Source: Methanosarcina flavescens (GTDB lineage Archaea > Halobacteriota > Methanosarcinia > Methanosarcinales > Methanosarcinaceae). Taken from it: a DNA stretch of 64,000 nt. A model generated the notes under the pieces. The model saw only the letters and a program-made list of their open reading frames with translations, made no database searches and was not told the DNA's origin. Made by a program: the position numbers and the translations under genes. The stretch is from positions 496,001 through 560,000 of the forward strand of contig NZ_CP032683.1 in the NCBI RefSeq assembly GCF_001304615.2, read 5' to 3'. Of this stretch, positions 1 to 8,846 are shown in pieces (the first letter of the stretch is position 1; every line of letters begins with the position of its first letter).

Positions 1-87
1 TAGTTTGTCTGAGCTTTTTTTAAGGTCGCTGACTGGCGGCTCAGGAGTCTTCTTAAAGTGTCTCTTTTTCTCGTATTCTTCAAGCAT
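1..87 (-). CDS. LigD-type 3'-phosphoesterase, N-terminal fragment
   Basis: Only the first 29 codons are in the window; the gene runs off the left edge. The peptide starts MLEEYEKKRHFKKTPEP, the typical beginning of the 3'-phosphoesterase domain of bacterial DNA ligase D (LEKYREKRDFxxTPEPxG pattern). Stand-alone archaeal versions, including Methanosarcina ones, trim 3'-phosphate and 3'-ribonucleotide ends during DNA repair. An in-frame TGA two codons upstream fixes the ATG at 87 as the first possible start. No clear Shine-Dalgarno is seen. The domain assignment rests on a short stretch and is therefore moderate. Confidence 0.6.
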   Translation of the reverse strand, partial: MLEEYEKKRHFKKTPEPPVSDLKKSSDKL

Positions 88-268
88 GGAGGATCAATAG
101 AAAATGTGGTTCTGACGAGATAAAGGTTAATGTGGAAGGTTAGCCTGGATAAGGCAGGTTAATTGGTTAAAACAGGTTGATCTGGTTCAGATTGGCTAAC
201 ATTGTAAGGACAGGACAGAAGTAAGGAAAAAATAAGAAAAAACTGAAAAAAAATGGAGAAAATAAAGT

Positions 269-622
269 TTATTCTCTACTCCTGGCCAGAGCATAGTCTG
301 AGTAGATTTTCAAAAACTCTTTGTCGGTTTGCAGCAGTACGGTTTCAAACATTGCTACGTGGATTTTTTCTTTTCTGGCAACATCAAGCAGGATTTTGCA
401 TATCTCTTCGCTTTTTGCCAGGTTTGCCATCTGCTCATAAATATTGATAGCATCCAGTTCAGCAATCATGGCAGCTCTAAGGATTTCCTTATCAAGGTCC
501 TCAGGCCTGATTTTCTCAAGGTCTGCAAGTGCTTCCGAAAGCAGATTTTCACCCCCGTTATAAATGTGCCCCATAAAGTATGGAAAGGCAAGAGTAATGT
601 TTCTTTCTATTGGAAATGCCAA
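269..622 (-). CDS. EncFtn-like two-helix mini-ferritin
   Basis: 117-residue protein of the encapsulin-associated ferritin-like family. Two helices carry AELDAINIYEQ (Glu55) and KEKIHVAMFE (Glu85, His88). The 30-residue spacing between the two glutamates and the E-x2-H pair match the iron ligands Glu32, Glu62 and His65 of Rhodospirillum rubrum EncFtn. Family members dimerise to form a ferroxidase centre and normally act inside an encapsulin shell; in Pyrococcus the domain is fused to the shell protein. No encapsulin gene is seen here, and its downstream neighbour is the phosphoesterase gene. The start is a TTG at 622; an ATG at 574 (MGHIYNG) is an alternative. Translation ends with TAA. Confidence 0.75.
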   Translation of the reverse strand: MAFPIERNITLAFPYFMGHIYNGGENLLSEALADLEKIRPEDLDKEILRAAMIAELDAINIYEQMANLAKSEEICKILLDVARKEKIHVAMFETVLLQTDKEFLKIYSDYALARSRE

Positions 623-640
623 CCTTAATCCGACAACGTA

Positions 641-813
641 TTAAAATTAATTAAAGTTAATTAAATAAATTAAGATTAATTGAATTTATTAAAAATTAAT
701 TAAATTTGTTATAATTAATTTGGTGTGGTTAAAATTAATTAAGATATTAAGGTTAATTAAAGCGGATTAAAATTAATTATTCAAAATTGGATATTCATTA
801 AAATTAATCAATT
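641..813. repeat. Degenerate AT-rich TTAATTAA array
   Basis: About 170 bp made of imperfect copies of a unit close to TTAAAATTAATTAA, spaced irregularly, almost free of G and C. It lies upstream of the mini-ferritin gene (minus strand) and of the protease gene (plus strand). It could be promoter-proximal DNA, a nucleoid-protein binding stretch, or simple slippage-prone sequence. The rest of the 623-1165 gap holds a 14-base direct repeat (AATTATGCCCAGTT near 995 and 1015) and no gene that I can support. Confidence 0.7.
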
Positions 814-1165
814 GGAATAAATTTATACAGGTAAATTGAAGATTTGAGTACTCGTAAAGAGTGGTTATATAATCTAAATTTTTATCTAATGAGGATTTCT
901 TTTTTAGAAAGAATACGGTTTTTCGCTGGCAAATAATCCCCGGTTAGCTTGTAGAGACCATGTAGATGAATAAGCTGTCCGGATATAATAAAGAATTATG
1001 CCCAGTTAATAAAAAATTATGCCCAGTTGGAAAAAGATTTATAGACAAATCTCATAAATAGTTCTACAAGTTTTTGTAAAAATAATGATAGAAATTTATA
1101 TCCTGGTAAGCTTCAAGAAATTATCCAAAAGCTGTCCGGAGACAATCTAGCTGAGGCAAAAAATC

Positions 1166-3406
1166 TTGAAAATAATAGAACTCTCCCTGCTTAGAAGACT
1201 AAAATTTTTTCTGCCTGTTTTTATGGTCTTGTTTTTGTGCCTGCCGGGTAGCCCGGGTTTCGCTGCAGGAAATGCAGAAAACCCTGAAATGCTGCAGAAC
1301 TGCACAGCTTCCACTGGGCCCATCGTTGAACCTGCGATTGAAACGGTACCTATAAATCCCGATTTCCTGGAAAGCTTGCAGCCCTGTTCAATTGAATCTT
1401 TGTCTCTAGTGGATAGGAACGGACAGATTTCAGGTACAGGGTATAAGCCTTCACCTGTCAACCTTCCAGAGCCTGCAACCCCTGAAGGAAGCCATCTAGT
1501 GAGAGCTTCAGGTTCAAATCTTCCGCCGGTTTATGATTTGCGTAATGAAGGGAAAGTAACAACCGCAAAAAACCAGGGAAGAGACGGAAGTTGCTGGGCT
1601 TTTTCAACTATTGCTTCTCTTGAATCATATATCCTGGGAAAAGAAGGAAAAACCTATGATTTTTCCGAAAATAACATGAAAAACCTTGTCACAAGCAGCT
1701 ATCCGCAGGGTTTTGACCTTACTCCGAGTGAAGGTGGCAACGCATTAATATCAACAGCATACCTTTCCCGCTGGAGTGGGCCTGTAGATGAATCTCAAGA
1801 TCCTTATAATGACTCCTCTGTCTATTCGCCCACAGGACTTCCCGTACAGAGACATGTACAGGAGGTGTTTCTCCTTCCAGGAAAGACCGAGCCACTAAAT
1901 AATGAGGTCTTCAAAAGGGCGCTTCTGGAATATGGAGCCGTGTATACAACAATGTACTGGAATCTTGCTTATTATCAGGAGAAAAATCATACATATCGGT
2001 ATACAGGGTATCAGCCTGTTAATCACGCTGTAACTATCGTGGGCTGGGATGATTATTTTGACAGAAATTCGTTTGCGCGGGTTCCGCCCGGAGACGGTGC
2101 TTTTATAGTCAAGAATAGCTGGGGTGAAACCTGGGGTGAGGATGGGTATTTCTATGTCTCATACTACGACACAAAACTCGGATATGAAGAAAATGCCGTA
2201 TTCACAGCCGAAAGTGAGGACAATTATGACCATGTCTACCAGTATGATCCTCTGGGATGGATAATATCGAAAGAGTATCCAGGGAGCCTGGTTGCCTGGG
2301 GAGGCAATGTTTTCTTGTCGGAAAGAAATGAGACACTCAAAGCCGTAGGATTCTATACTACAGACCTTAATACTGCTTATGAGATATATGTTTACAAAAA
2401 TCCTATTTCCGGTCCCGTTAATCTGGAACAGGGATTCGTTGCGCAGGAAAACGGAAGATATACCTACCCTGGGTATCATACCCATGTGCTGAGTTCTGGT
2501 GTACCAATAAGTGCCGGGGAGAGATTCTCAATAGTTATAAGGTTCATTAACCCTTCGACTCCTGGTCCTCTTGCAATCGAACAGCCTATAGTTTTTTACA
2601 GCAGCAAGGCACAGGCCAATCCCGGAGAAAGTTATGTTAGCCCTGATGGGATAAAATGGGAGGACATATCCGCCGGCAACTCGGAGGCAAATCTCTGCAT
2701 TAAAGCTTTCACAACCGTTGACAAACTTCCTGAAGCTGATTTTTCTTCAAACGTTACAACAGGGATTTCCCCTCTAATAGTCCAGTTCACAGACCGTTCC
2801 TGCAAAGCCTCTTCCTGGAAATGGGATATGAATGGTGATGGAAAAATTGACTCAACTGTCAGGAACCCAGTTTATACCTACTGCTCTTACGGACGTTATA
2901 CAGTTTCTCTTACTAGCAGTAACAGTGAAGGATCGGATACTATGATAAAACCGGGTTACATTGAAGTGATTCCCTTTTCAATTAACTCAGCCAGCCCTGA
3001 GAGGGATATCATAACCTACAGAGGAGAGGAACAGACTTTCAATATCAGTACAAACTCTGCCTGTAATGTAAACTGGTACCTTAACGGAGAGAACAGGAAA
3101 TCCGAATCCTGCGTTAAGAATAGTTCACATAGGGAGACCATCCATTCTACTGGGCTTTATAACGTCACAGTAGTTGCCGAAATCGGAAGTGAGAAAGTTA
3201 TACAGAGCTGGAGCTGGACAGTTCGCTCCTGGAATCCCTGGGATAGCCCGGTTTCTCAAGAAGGAGAAAAGATAAGTACCCAAGAATTGCAGGAAGCTAT
3301 CTATATCTACCTCAATGGGCTGCAAATCCCCGAAACCGGAGCAGAACTCACAAAAGAGAGACTTAAAGAGCTTATTTTACTCTGGCAGGAAGGCTCAGGC
3401 AGGTAA
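1166..3406 (+). CDS. Secreted papain-family (C1A) cysteine protease with lectin-like and PKD domains
   Basis: 746-residue extracellular protease. A signal peptide covers about residues 1-34. The C1A peptidase domain (about 118-345) shows Gln137 and Cys143 (NQGRDGSCWAF), His287 (NHAVTIVGWD) and Asn317 (VKNSWGETWGEDGYF), so the catalytic set is complete. A lectin-like domain typical of archaeal and clostridial C1 peptidases follows (about 350-510), then a PKD domain (about 528-600) and an Ig-like segment. The C-terminal 45 residues contain a helical pair (STQELQEAIYIYLNG and LTKERLKELILLW) that resembles terminal modules of other Methanosarcina secreted proteins. No membrane anchor is seen. The start is TTG with GAGG about ten bases upstream; the signal peptide supports it. 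Confidence 0.88.
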   Translation: MKIIELSLLRRLKFFLPVFMVLFLCLPGSPGFAAGNAENPEMLQNCTASTGPIVEPAIETVPINPDFLESLQPCSIESLSLVDRNGQISGTGYKPSPVNLPEPATPEGSHLVRASGSNLPPVYDLRNEGKVTTAKNQGRDGSCWAFSTIASLESYILGKEGKTYDFSENNMKNLVTSSYPQGFDLTPSEGGNALISTAYLSRWSGPVDESQDPYNDSSVYSPTGLPVQRHVQEVFLLPGKTEPLNNEVFKRALLEYGAVYTTMYWNLAYYQEKNHTYRYTGYQPVNHAVTIVGWDDYFDRNSFARVPPGDGAFIVKNSWGETWGEDGYFYVSYYDTKLGYEENAVFTAESEDNYDHVYQYDPLGWIISKEYPGSLVAWGGNVFLSERNETLKAVGFYTTDLNTAYEIYVYKNPISGPVNLEQGFVAQENGRYTYPGYHTHVLSSGVPISAGERFSIVIRFINPSTPGPLAIEQPIVFYSSKAQANPGESYVSPDGIKWEDISAGNSEANLCIKAFTTVDKLPEADFSSNVTTGISPLIVQFTDRSCKASSWKWDMNGDGKIDSTVRNPVYTYCSYGRYTVSLTSSNSEGSDTMIKPGYIEVIPFSINSASPERDIITYRGEEQTFNISTNSACNVNWYLNGENRKSESCVKNSSHRETIHSTGLYNVTVVAEIGSEKVIQSWSWTVRSWNPWDSPVSQEGEKISTQELQEAIYIYLNGLQIPETGAELTKERLKELILLWQEGSGR

Positions 3407-3475
3407 TAACTTCCGCTAGTAAATTTAAAGGCAATAAAGGAGTGAAATAAGGAAGAGATAAGCTGAGAAATAAAC

Positions 3476-3730
3476 TTAAATCTCGCTGGCTATCTCTTCT
3501 TTTTCCAAAACCTGCTCAATTCCTTCCCCGATTTTAACATTCATGAGAAAATCATCGACAGTTGCAAGCAAAGAGCCTATTTTCTCGGCGTGAAACCAGA
3601 CAGCAACTTTATCACCACTGATCTCACTTTCCATACTTCTAAGATTGTCAGGAGAGAGAGCTTGAAGAATTTTCGCAGCAGCCCTTCTTGATTCAGGATC
3701 GGGAAATTCAATTGTACCTGTTATTTTCAT
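3476..3730 (-). CDS. pcc1: KEOPS complex subunit Pcc1
   Basis: 84-residue small subunit of the KEOPS complex, which makes t6A37 in ANN-decoding tRNAs; Pcc1 dimerises and holds the Kae1 ATPase in place. The sequence MKITGTIEFPDPESRRAAAK and the following alpha/beta pattern are typical. Two ATGs compete: the one at 3736 has GAGGA directly against it, while the one at 3730 has GAGG with a seven-base spacer and is preferred. The gene lies 60 bp downstream of the recJ-like gene on the same strand; recJ-pcc1 adjacency is common in archaea, so co-transcription is likely. Confidence 0.88.
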   Translation of the reverse strand: MKITGTIEFPDPESRRAAAKILQALSPDNLRSMESEISGDKVAVWFHAEKIGSLLATVDDFLMNVKIGEGIEQVLEKEEIASEI

Positions 3731-3796
3731 AAGCATTCCTCGCCGCTTTGTCTGCTTTTATCTTTACAGCTTTTGATTTTGTTTTTCTTTTATTTT

Positions 3797-5134
3797 TTAT
3801 CTTTCTTTTCCTTTTCCAGGCTTTCGGAGCTGCTCACCTATTATTCGATCTGCAATGATCAGGAATTCCTCTTCACTCCCGATAGGGAGTATAGCTCCAG
3901 AAGCTACATTATGCCCACCTCCGCTTCCGCCAACTGCGCCTGCTGCCTCTCTCAGGGCAAAAGCAAGGTCAAGGCCCTTTGAGACGAGTTCACGGGTGCC
4001 TCTTGCGGAGACTTTCAGGATACCTTCAGATTCGTTTACGCAGATGAAGGGAAGTTCGGGATGAAGGTAACGGACAACTGTGCTTGCAAGGCTGCCTGTA
4101 GAAATGGCATTGGCGGTAATAACATACCAGATATTTTCTCCTTTGCGAATTTTTTCTACATTTTCCCTGATATTCAGTGCAAGTTTCATCTCGTGTTCTT
4201 TTTTAAGAGAGAGAGCATCATTGACAATTTCCCGGTCTTTCAAGCAGAGTGAAATAGCCAGCCCATAGACTTTTTGCTTTCCGCATGTGTTAAGAATAGA
4301 GTTAAAATCGTAAACATTTCTTACAAGCTCCCGGTTCAGGAGTAAAACTTCTCCTATGACAGCTTCGATAGCTTCCGGGCTTGCCTGCCTTACAAGTTTG
4401 AGGGCGACAGCATTGGCAAGCCTTGAGACTTCCTCCTCAGAAAGATCTTCAATCCTTCCTGAAAGCTCCAGCTGGTTCAGGAATTCTTTAGTTTTCTCCG
4501 GGTAACCGGTTATATCCAGGAAAGGCTCGATAGTGTATGCAAGCACGTCTACAAGGTCTCCGTCTCCTACTTTGAGTCCCTTCCTGATGGACGTGACCTC
4601 TGCTTTTAGAGCCTCTTCCAGAATGAAGGCATTAGCTGTGCGGAAAAGCTGCTTGTCACCGACTGCGCCTGCAAGCGCAAGCCCTGCAAGATCAACATTA
4701 TCGGCTGCCAGTTCTCTGGCTACTAGATAACAGGTCCCGGAAGCCGAGATGTCAGTGGCTCCATCAATTCCTGCAAGATGGGCGTTTACGATTGCCTTTG
4801 CTGGCGACTGCCCTACAGGCTGGTGATGGTCAAGTACTATGACGTCAGCCGCCACCTTGCCTATAAGTTCAGGCTGCCCGCTGCCCATATCACAGAAAAT
4901 AACAACTTCTTCCCCGGAGATGCTTCGGTTCACCTCCTCAATCACAGCATCATCCAGCCTTCCAACTATAGAAATCTGGAAACAAATGCCTGCCCGCAGC
5001 AGTGCCTGTGCCATTATCCCGGCTGAGGTCAGCCCATCAGCATCATTGTGTGAGACTACACGTGCAAATCTGTATTTCCGGATTTTTTCGGCTGCATTCT
5101 TTGCAAGATTTATCAGTTTCTCAAGCTCGCTCAA
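3797..5134 (-). CDS. DHH-family RecJ-like single-strand nuclease/phosphoesterase
   Basis: 445-residue archaeal RecJ-like DHH phosphoesterase. Manganese-binding motifs are visible in order: SHNDADGLTSAG (Asp31, Asp33), IFCDMGSG (Asp82) and the signature LDHHQP (Asp102-His104), followed by the C-terminal DHHA1 domain with GGSGGGHNVASG near residue 410. Archaeal relatives degrade single-stranded DNA or RNA 5'-3' and associate with replication GINS, or act as nanoRNases; which applies here cannot be told. The start is TTG at 5134; no strong Shine-Dalgarno precedes it. It is the first gene of a likely recJ-pcc1 unit. Confidence 0.85.
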   Translation of the reverse strand: MSELEKLINLAKNAAEKIRKYRFARVVSHNDADGLTSAGIMAQALLRAGICFQISIVGRLDDAVIEEVNRSISGEEVVIFCDMGSGQPELIGKVAADVIVLDHHQPVGQSPAKAIVNAHLAGIDGATDISASGTCYLVARELAADNVDLAGLALAGAVGDKQLFRTANAFILEEALKAEVTSIRKGLKVGDGDLVDVLAYTIEPFLDITGYPEKTKEFLNQLELSGRIEDLSEEEVSRLANAVALKLVRQASPEAIEAVIGEVLLLNRELVRNVYDFNSILNTCGKQKVYGLAISLCLKDREIVNDALSLKKEHEMKLALNIRENVEKIRKGENIWYVITANAISTGSLASTVVRYLHPELPFICVNESEGILKVSARGTRELVSKGLDLAFALREAAGAVGGSGGGHNVASGAILPIGSEEEFLIIADRIIGEQLRKPGKGKER

Positions 5135-5141
5135 AATCCAT

Positions 5142-5649
5142 CACTCAAAAGATTCAGTAACAAAGTCAAAAGCCCAATTTAAGATGTTGAATTAGTAAAT
5201 GCTGCCAGAGCATAAAGGATGTCAGACTATACCTGCTTGATAATATAAATTTTAACCCCAAAAATAGGGTATTTTTCCCATCTTACAATCTAGGAAGAAA
5301 ATAATTACATTATTATTGGTTTTATAAACTATTTTGAGTTATAAAACCTTCTCAACATTCAGGCTTCTCAGGTAATCATGTAAAAACTCTATATGTATTA
5401 AATAACAGTATGCAAAAACTTGTGTATGTAAATATCGAGGGGTTTCGTTATATTCAAATTGGGGAATTGTTCTATTTAACATTCAAAATTGTGTATGAAT
5501 TCGTTGACCAATTATAAAAATATAAATTACTTAAAATGTTCGAAAGTTTTATCATTACTTAATACTTATAATAGTATTTAAAAACGGAAATTTTTTTGAA
5601 AAGTGTGTATCATGAAAATTTTAATTGATCAACTAGAAGGATTTCATTA
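5142..5649. other. AT-rich gene-free interval
   Basis: About 500 bp between the divergent recJ-like gene and the ATPase gene. It is strongly AT-rich, with TATA-like stretches (TTTATAATAGTATTTAAAAA around 5570-5582) upstream of the ATPase gene. No coding frame, tRNA or clear repeat was found. It presumably holds both promoters. Confidence 0.5.
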
Positions 5650-7065
5650 ATGAGCTTCAAAGAAATTAAATTTGGATTTGCTGCAGCCGAAAAAGAAAAA
5701 TCAGATTCTCCTCAGCTCCTTATGCAGGGATTTTTCGATGCTTACGGTTATATAAGCGAAATAATTGGAATGAATAAATTCTTAATACTTGGTCCTAAAG
5801 GTTCGGGTAAATCTGCTATTGGAGCAAGGCTAGAATTATTGTCCGATTCTAATAAAATGTTTTTCACAAAGCAATATTATTTGACTAGTTTTCCTTATAA
5901 ACCATTTTCGTCGATCGCATTAAGTTCTGAAGCTCCAGAAACTAAACTTCCTATTAATTGGGAATTTATTCTCTTAATTGCTTCATTAAATAGTTTCATA
6001 GAAGATCCCACTTGCAAATATCATAGAAATCATAAAATTGATGCGGTTATAAATGCGTTAAAAAATGAAGGAATCTTACCAAGCGAGGATTTAGCTCAAA
6101 TTGTCAAAATTAGCTCGAATAAACAATTTATGGTGAATTTAAAGAGTATTATTAGCGGTCAAAAGTCTTCTCAAAGTGAGAAAGTCCCGTTTAATATTGA
6201 AAAATTATTTGCGACTTTACAAAGTCTATGTTATTCACTTCAAATGAAATTTATGCACTACATAATTATTGATGGGCTAGATGATGCATTAACTCAAAGA
6301 AGTATTCAATATCAATCATTGTCTGCACTTATTTTAGCCGCAGATAGAATGAACGACAAGTTCAAAACCAATAAAGTTAATGCCAGAATTATAGTTTTAT
6401 GTCGCACTGACATTTTTGATAAATTAGGAGGGCCTAATAAAAATAAAGTGAGAAGAGATTCTGGAATCTTATTAGATTGGTTTCAAGATGTAAACGATTT
6501 AAAATCTACGAATATTATTAAGCTTGTTAATCTACGTGCAGAACTTTCATTAGGAAGAAAAATAGACATATTTTAGGAATTTTTCCCTAAAGAGGTGAAA
6601 GATAGAGAAATTAGAAAATACCTATTAGAGCACACTCGTCATACTCCAAGGGATATTATTCAATTATTAAATGAAATACAAAAACACTCCAAAGATAACC
6701 CTTCTAAAGCTAATATTGCTAATGCTGTTAGAACATACTCTACTGATTATTTTGTGGGTGAAGTTAGAGACGAATTGGACGGTTTTTTAAAGTCAGAAGA
6801 AATAGACTTGATGATTGAAATTATAAGTTTAATTGGGAGATCTAGATTCAATATGGATCATATTGATAGGATTAAAAACACCGACTTGAGATTCAAATCA
6901 GTTGATGTTAATAAATGCCTAAAAGCGTTTTTTAACTGTAACGCAATCGGAAACGTTGATGGTTCATATATCACATTTAAATATCGCAATCGACATACAA
7001 CTTTTAATCCAAATTCAGATATTTTAGTTCATGTAGGTCTTAGAAAAGGATGGAATTTGACATGA
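5650..7065 (+). CDS. Sll1717-type P-loop ATPase interrupted by an in-frame TAG
   Basis: One continuous frame of 471 codons if codon 309 (TAG at 6574-6576) is read through. The first part has KFGFAAAEKEKSDSPQLL and Walker A GPKGSGKS (48-55) typical of the Sll1717 family of P-loop ATPases, a Walker-B-like stretch YIIIDGLDD near 205 and a sensor-like IIVLCRTDIFDKL. The part after TAG, with HTRHTPRDIIQLLNE, is the normal C-terminal continuation, so the family's usual length is only reached by crossing the TAG. Sequence around it reads KIDIF-TAG-EFFPKEV. In Methanosarcina TAG can encode pyrrolysine; a simple nonsense mutation (for example AAG to TAG) is the alternative. AAGGA eight bases upstream supports the ATG. 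The family's function is unknown; scattered distribution suggests defence. The local AT content is higher than in neighbours. Confidence 0.8.
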
Positions 7066-7356
7066 GTCTTTTTTGGGAGATCTACATCACACTTCATAAC
7101 TCAGGATAGAAAACTCTGGAGAATTTTTTATCTTTATAAAATATCAAGTTCAAAAAAACTATTTCTTTTATACTCTACCAGGAAAATTTTTTAAACTGAT
7201 TAAAAAATAACTTTAATAGAATAAACGAAAAATATATGGCTCCCTTAAGAATATATGTGATATAAAACACATGCCCCGAAGATCTATCAGGGGTCAAATT
7301 AATTAATGAGAAAATATATACAATAAAAAAGCGGCAGGGCATCCTGTAAGCTTCGA

Positions 7357-7428
7357 ACATCAGTAGTGTAGCGGTTATCACCGGGCGTTGCCAACGCTCG
7401 AACCCGGGTTCGAATCCCGGCTGATGTA
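7357..7428 (+). tRNA. tRNA-Gly (GCC)
   Basis: A full cloverleaf is visible: 7-bp acceptor ACATCAG/CTGATGT, anticodon stem GGGCG/CGCTC around loop TTGCCAA (anticodon GCC), and T-arm CCGGG-TTCGAAT-CCCGG. The discriminator is A and CCA is not encoded. The first pair is A-U rather than the usual G-C, while the second pair C-G, which archaeal glycyl-tRNA synthetases favour, is kept. A GC-rich inverted repeat begins about 25 bases downstream. Confidence 0.93.
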
Positions 7429-7742
7429 TTACCCGAGTCCCGTTTCGCCCGAGTCCCGTCTCGGGAGGACGGTGCCCTTTTCGCTTCGCTCAAGAGGGCT
7501 ATTTGTAGTCAAAATAAGCTGTTTTCTATCCTTAAGAAGTTAATTTTGAGATTTTGGACGAATATATTTATTTTAAGTTTTTCAGTATTCAAGATCGTTA
7601 CCTCAGTTATGAAAATTTCAGAAGAGATGCATTTGAAAAACAGGAGACTGCTGGTGGGCAGGAAAAAAAGCAGGATAAAAAAGAAAGAAAAGCAGCTTTG
7701 GAGGCTGCTTTAAATTGAAATTTGTTTTTAATTCGATACTTT
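7429..7742. repeat. Palindromic GC-rich repeat in the gap after tRNA-Gly
   Basis: Positions 7432-7495 hold two copies of CGAGTCCCGT and an inverted repeat pairing CCCGAG with CTCGGG. Bases 7451-7469 (GAGTCCCGTCTCGGGAGGA) recur exactly on the opposite strand at 60820-60838, so this is a dispersed element. It could serve as terminator of the tRNA transcript. The remainder of the gap is AT-rich with no supported gene. Confidence 0.55.
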
Positions 7743-8846
7743 TTACTTCCTTCTCAGAACCAGATATACAGCTCCGAGGACTCCGACAGCTATTACAGAC
7801 TCAAAACCTGGAATTCTCGACTTAGAGGGTTTCGGTACCTCAGACTTCGGGGGTTCTGTACCATTAAAACCATCGGAATCGCTGGTGTCTTCATCGATAG
7901 GCTCTATTACCTTCTCAGGTACTACAATTGTGAAGCAGCCGAAGCCTGAGGTCTTGGCATCGAAGAAGACGTAGGTGTTATCCTCACCAACCTTTTCGGT
8001 TTCGAGCTTACTCCAGCCTTTGTTGTAGTGCCAGAGAGCCACAGACGACTCATCAACTTCGCGTTCCTCAAGCCATGCCTTCTCGACTCTGAAGCCGACA
8101 ACAGCGTTTTCGATATTGTTGGAGTTTGCGATTCCTCCTGAACCTACCCAGATGTTAATGTTCTTATAGACCGAACCCTCAGGCAGGCTGGAAACCAGCT
8201 TGGACTGGCCTTTCAGCATCTCGACAATGGTAGTAACCTTTCCAAGACTCTTCTTGGCATCAAACTCCACATATCTTACGCAGGTTGCACCCTTCGGGAA
8301 CTCGAATTTAACGTGTTTCCCTGCGGTAACTGTTTTCTGGGACAGTTCCTTAGCCTCTACATTGCTCTGAGGCTCCTGGGAAGCTCCTGCTCCGCCTCCG
8401 CCGCCTCCACTGCGTTTACCGCCTCCGCCGCCTCCACTGGGAGGTTGAATGACAGTGATGGAAGAGTCGGCAGGAGTGATAGCGAACTCAGCTTTGTTGA
8501 TATCCCTTAAAATTCCCGTAAATTTGTACGTGCCGGTTGATGCCGGAGCTTTCAGAGTGTAAGTGAAGCTTTTTTCACCCATGAGCAGGAAAGAAACTTT
8601 ATCACCGTTTACAGTTACAGCTCTCTCCGGCAGGGAAGATTTAACAAAGGTGAAGCCAGCTGGAAGCTTTTCAAGAACCTGCCCGGCAGCACCGTACTCA
8701 TCTACAGTGACTGTTACCTGGAACTCCTGGCTGGGATTGACCGTAGCAGGGACAGCCCTATTTGCACTTCCTGCAGAAGCCGGGGCAGTACACAAAGTCA
8801 GGGCTAGGAGCAGTATAATAATGAACTTAAATTCAGGCCGTCTCAT
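7743..8846 (-). CDS. Cell-surface protein with PGF-pre-PGF domain and PGF-CTERM anchor
   Basis: 367-residue exported protein. It has a signal peptide (1-26), an Ig-like/DUF11-like N-terminal domain (27-135), a Gly/Ser-rich linker around 137-158, a PGF-pre-PGF domain (about 165-310; motifs KHVKFEFPKGATCVRYVEF and WHYNKGWSKLETE), and a C-terminal sorting signal RIPGFESVIAVGVLGAVY followed by RRK. PGF-CTERM proteins are cut and lipid-anchored by an archaeosortase. It overlaps the upstream gene by four bases (ATGA), so translation is probably coupled. It is the last gene of a four-gene surface-protein run. Confidence 0.88.
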   Translation of the reverse strand: MRRPEFKFIIILLLALTLCTAPASAGSANRAVPATVNPSQEFQVTVTVDEYGAAGQVLEKLPAGFTFVKSSLPERAVTVNGDKVSFLLMGEKSFTYTLKAPASTGTYKFTGILRDINKAEFAITPADSSITVIQPPSGGGGGGKRSGGGGGGAGASQEPQSNVEAKELSQKTVTAGKHVKFEFPKGATCVRYVEFDAKKSLGKVTTIVEMLKGQSKLVSSLPEGSVYKNINIWVGSGGIANSNNIENAVVGFRVEKAWLEEREVDESSVALWHYNKGWSKLETEKVGEDNTYVFFDAKTSGFGCFTIVVPEKVIEPIDEDTSDSDGFNGTEPPKSEVPKPSKSRIPGFESVIAVGVLGAVYLVLRRK

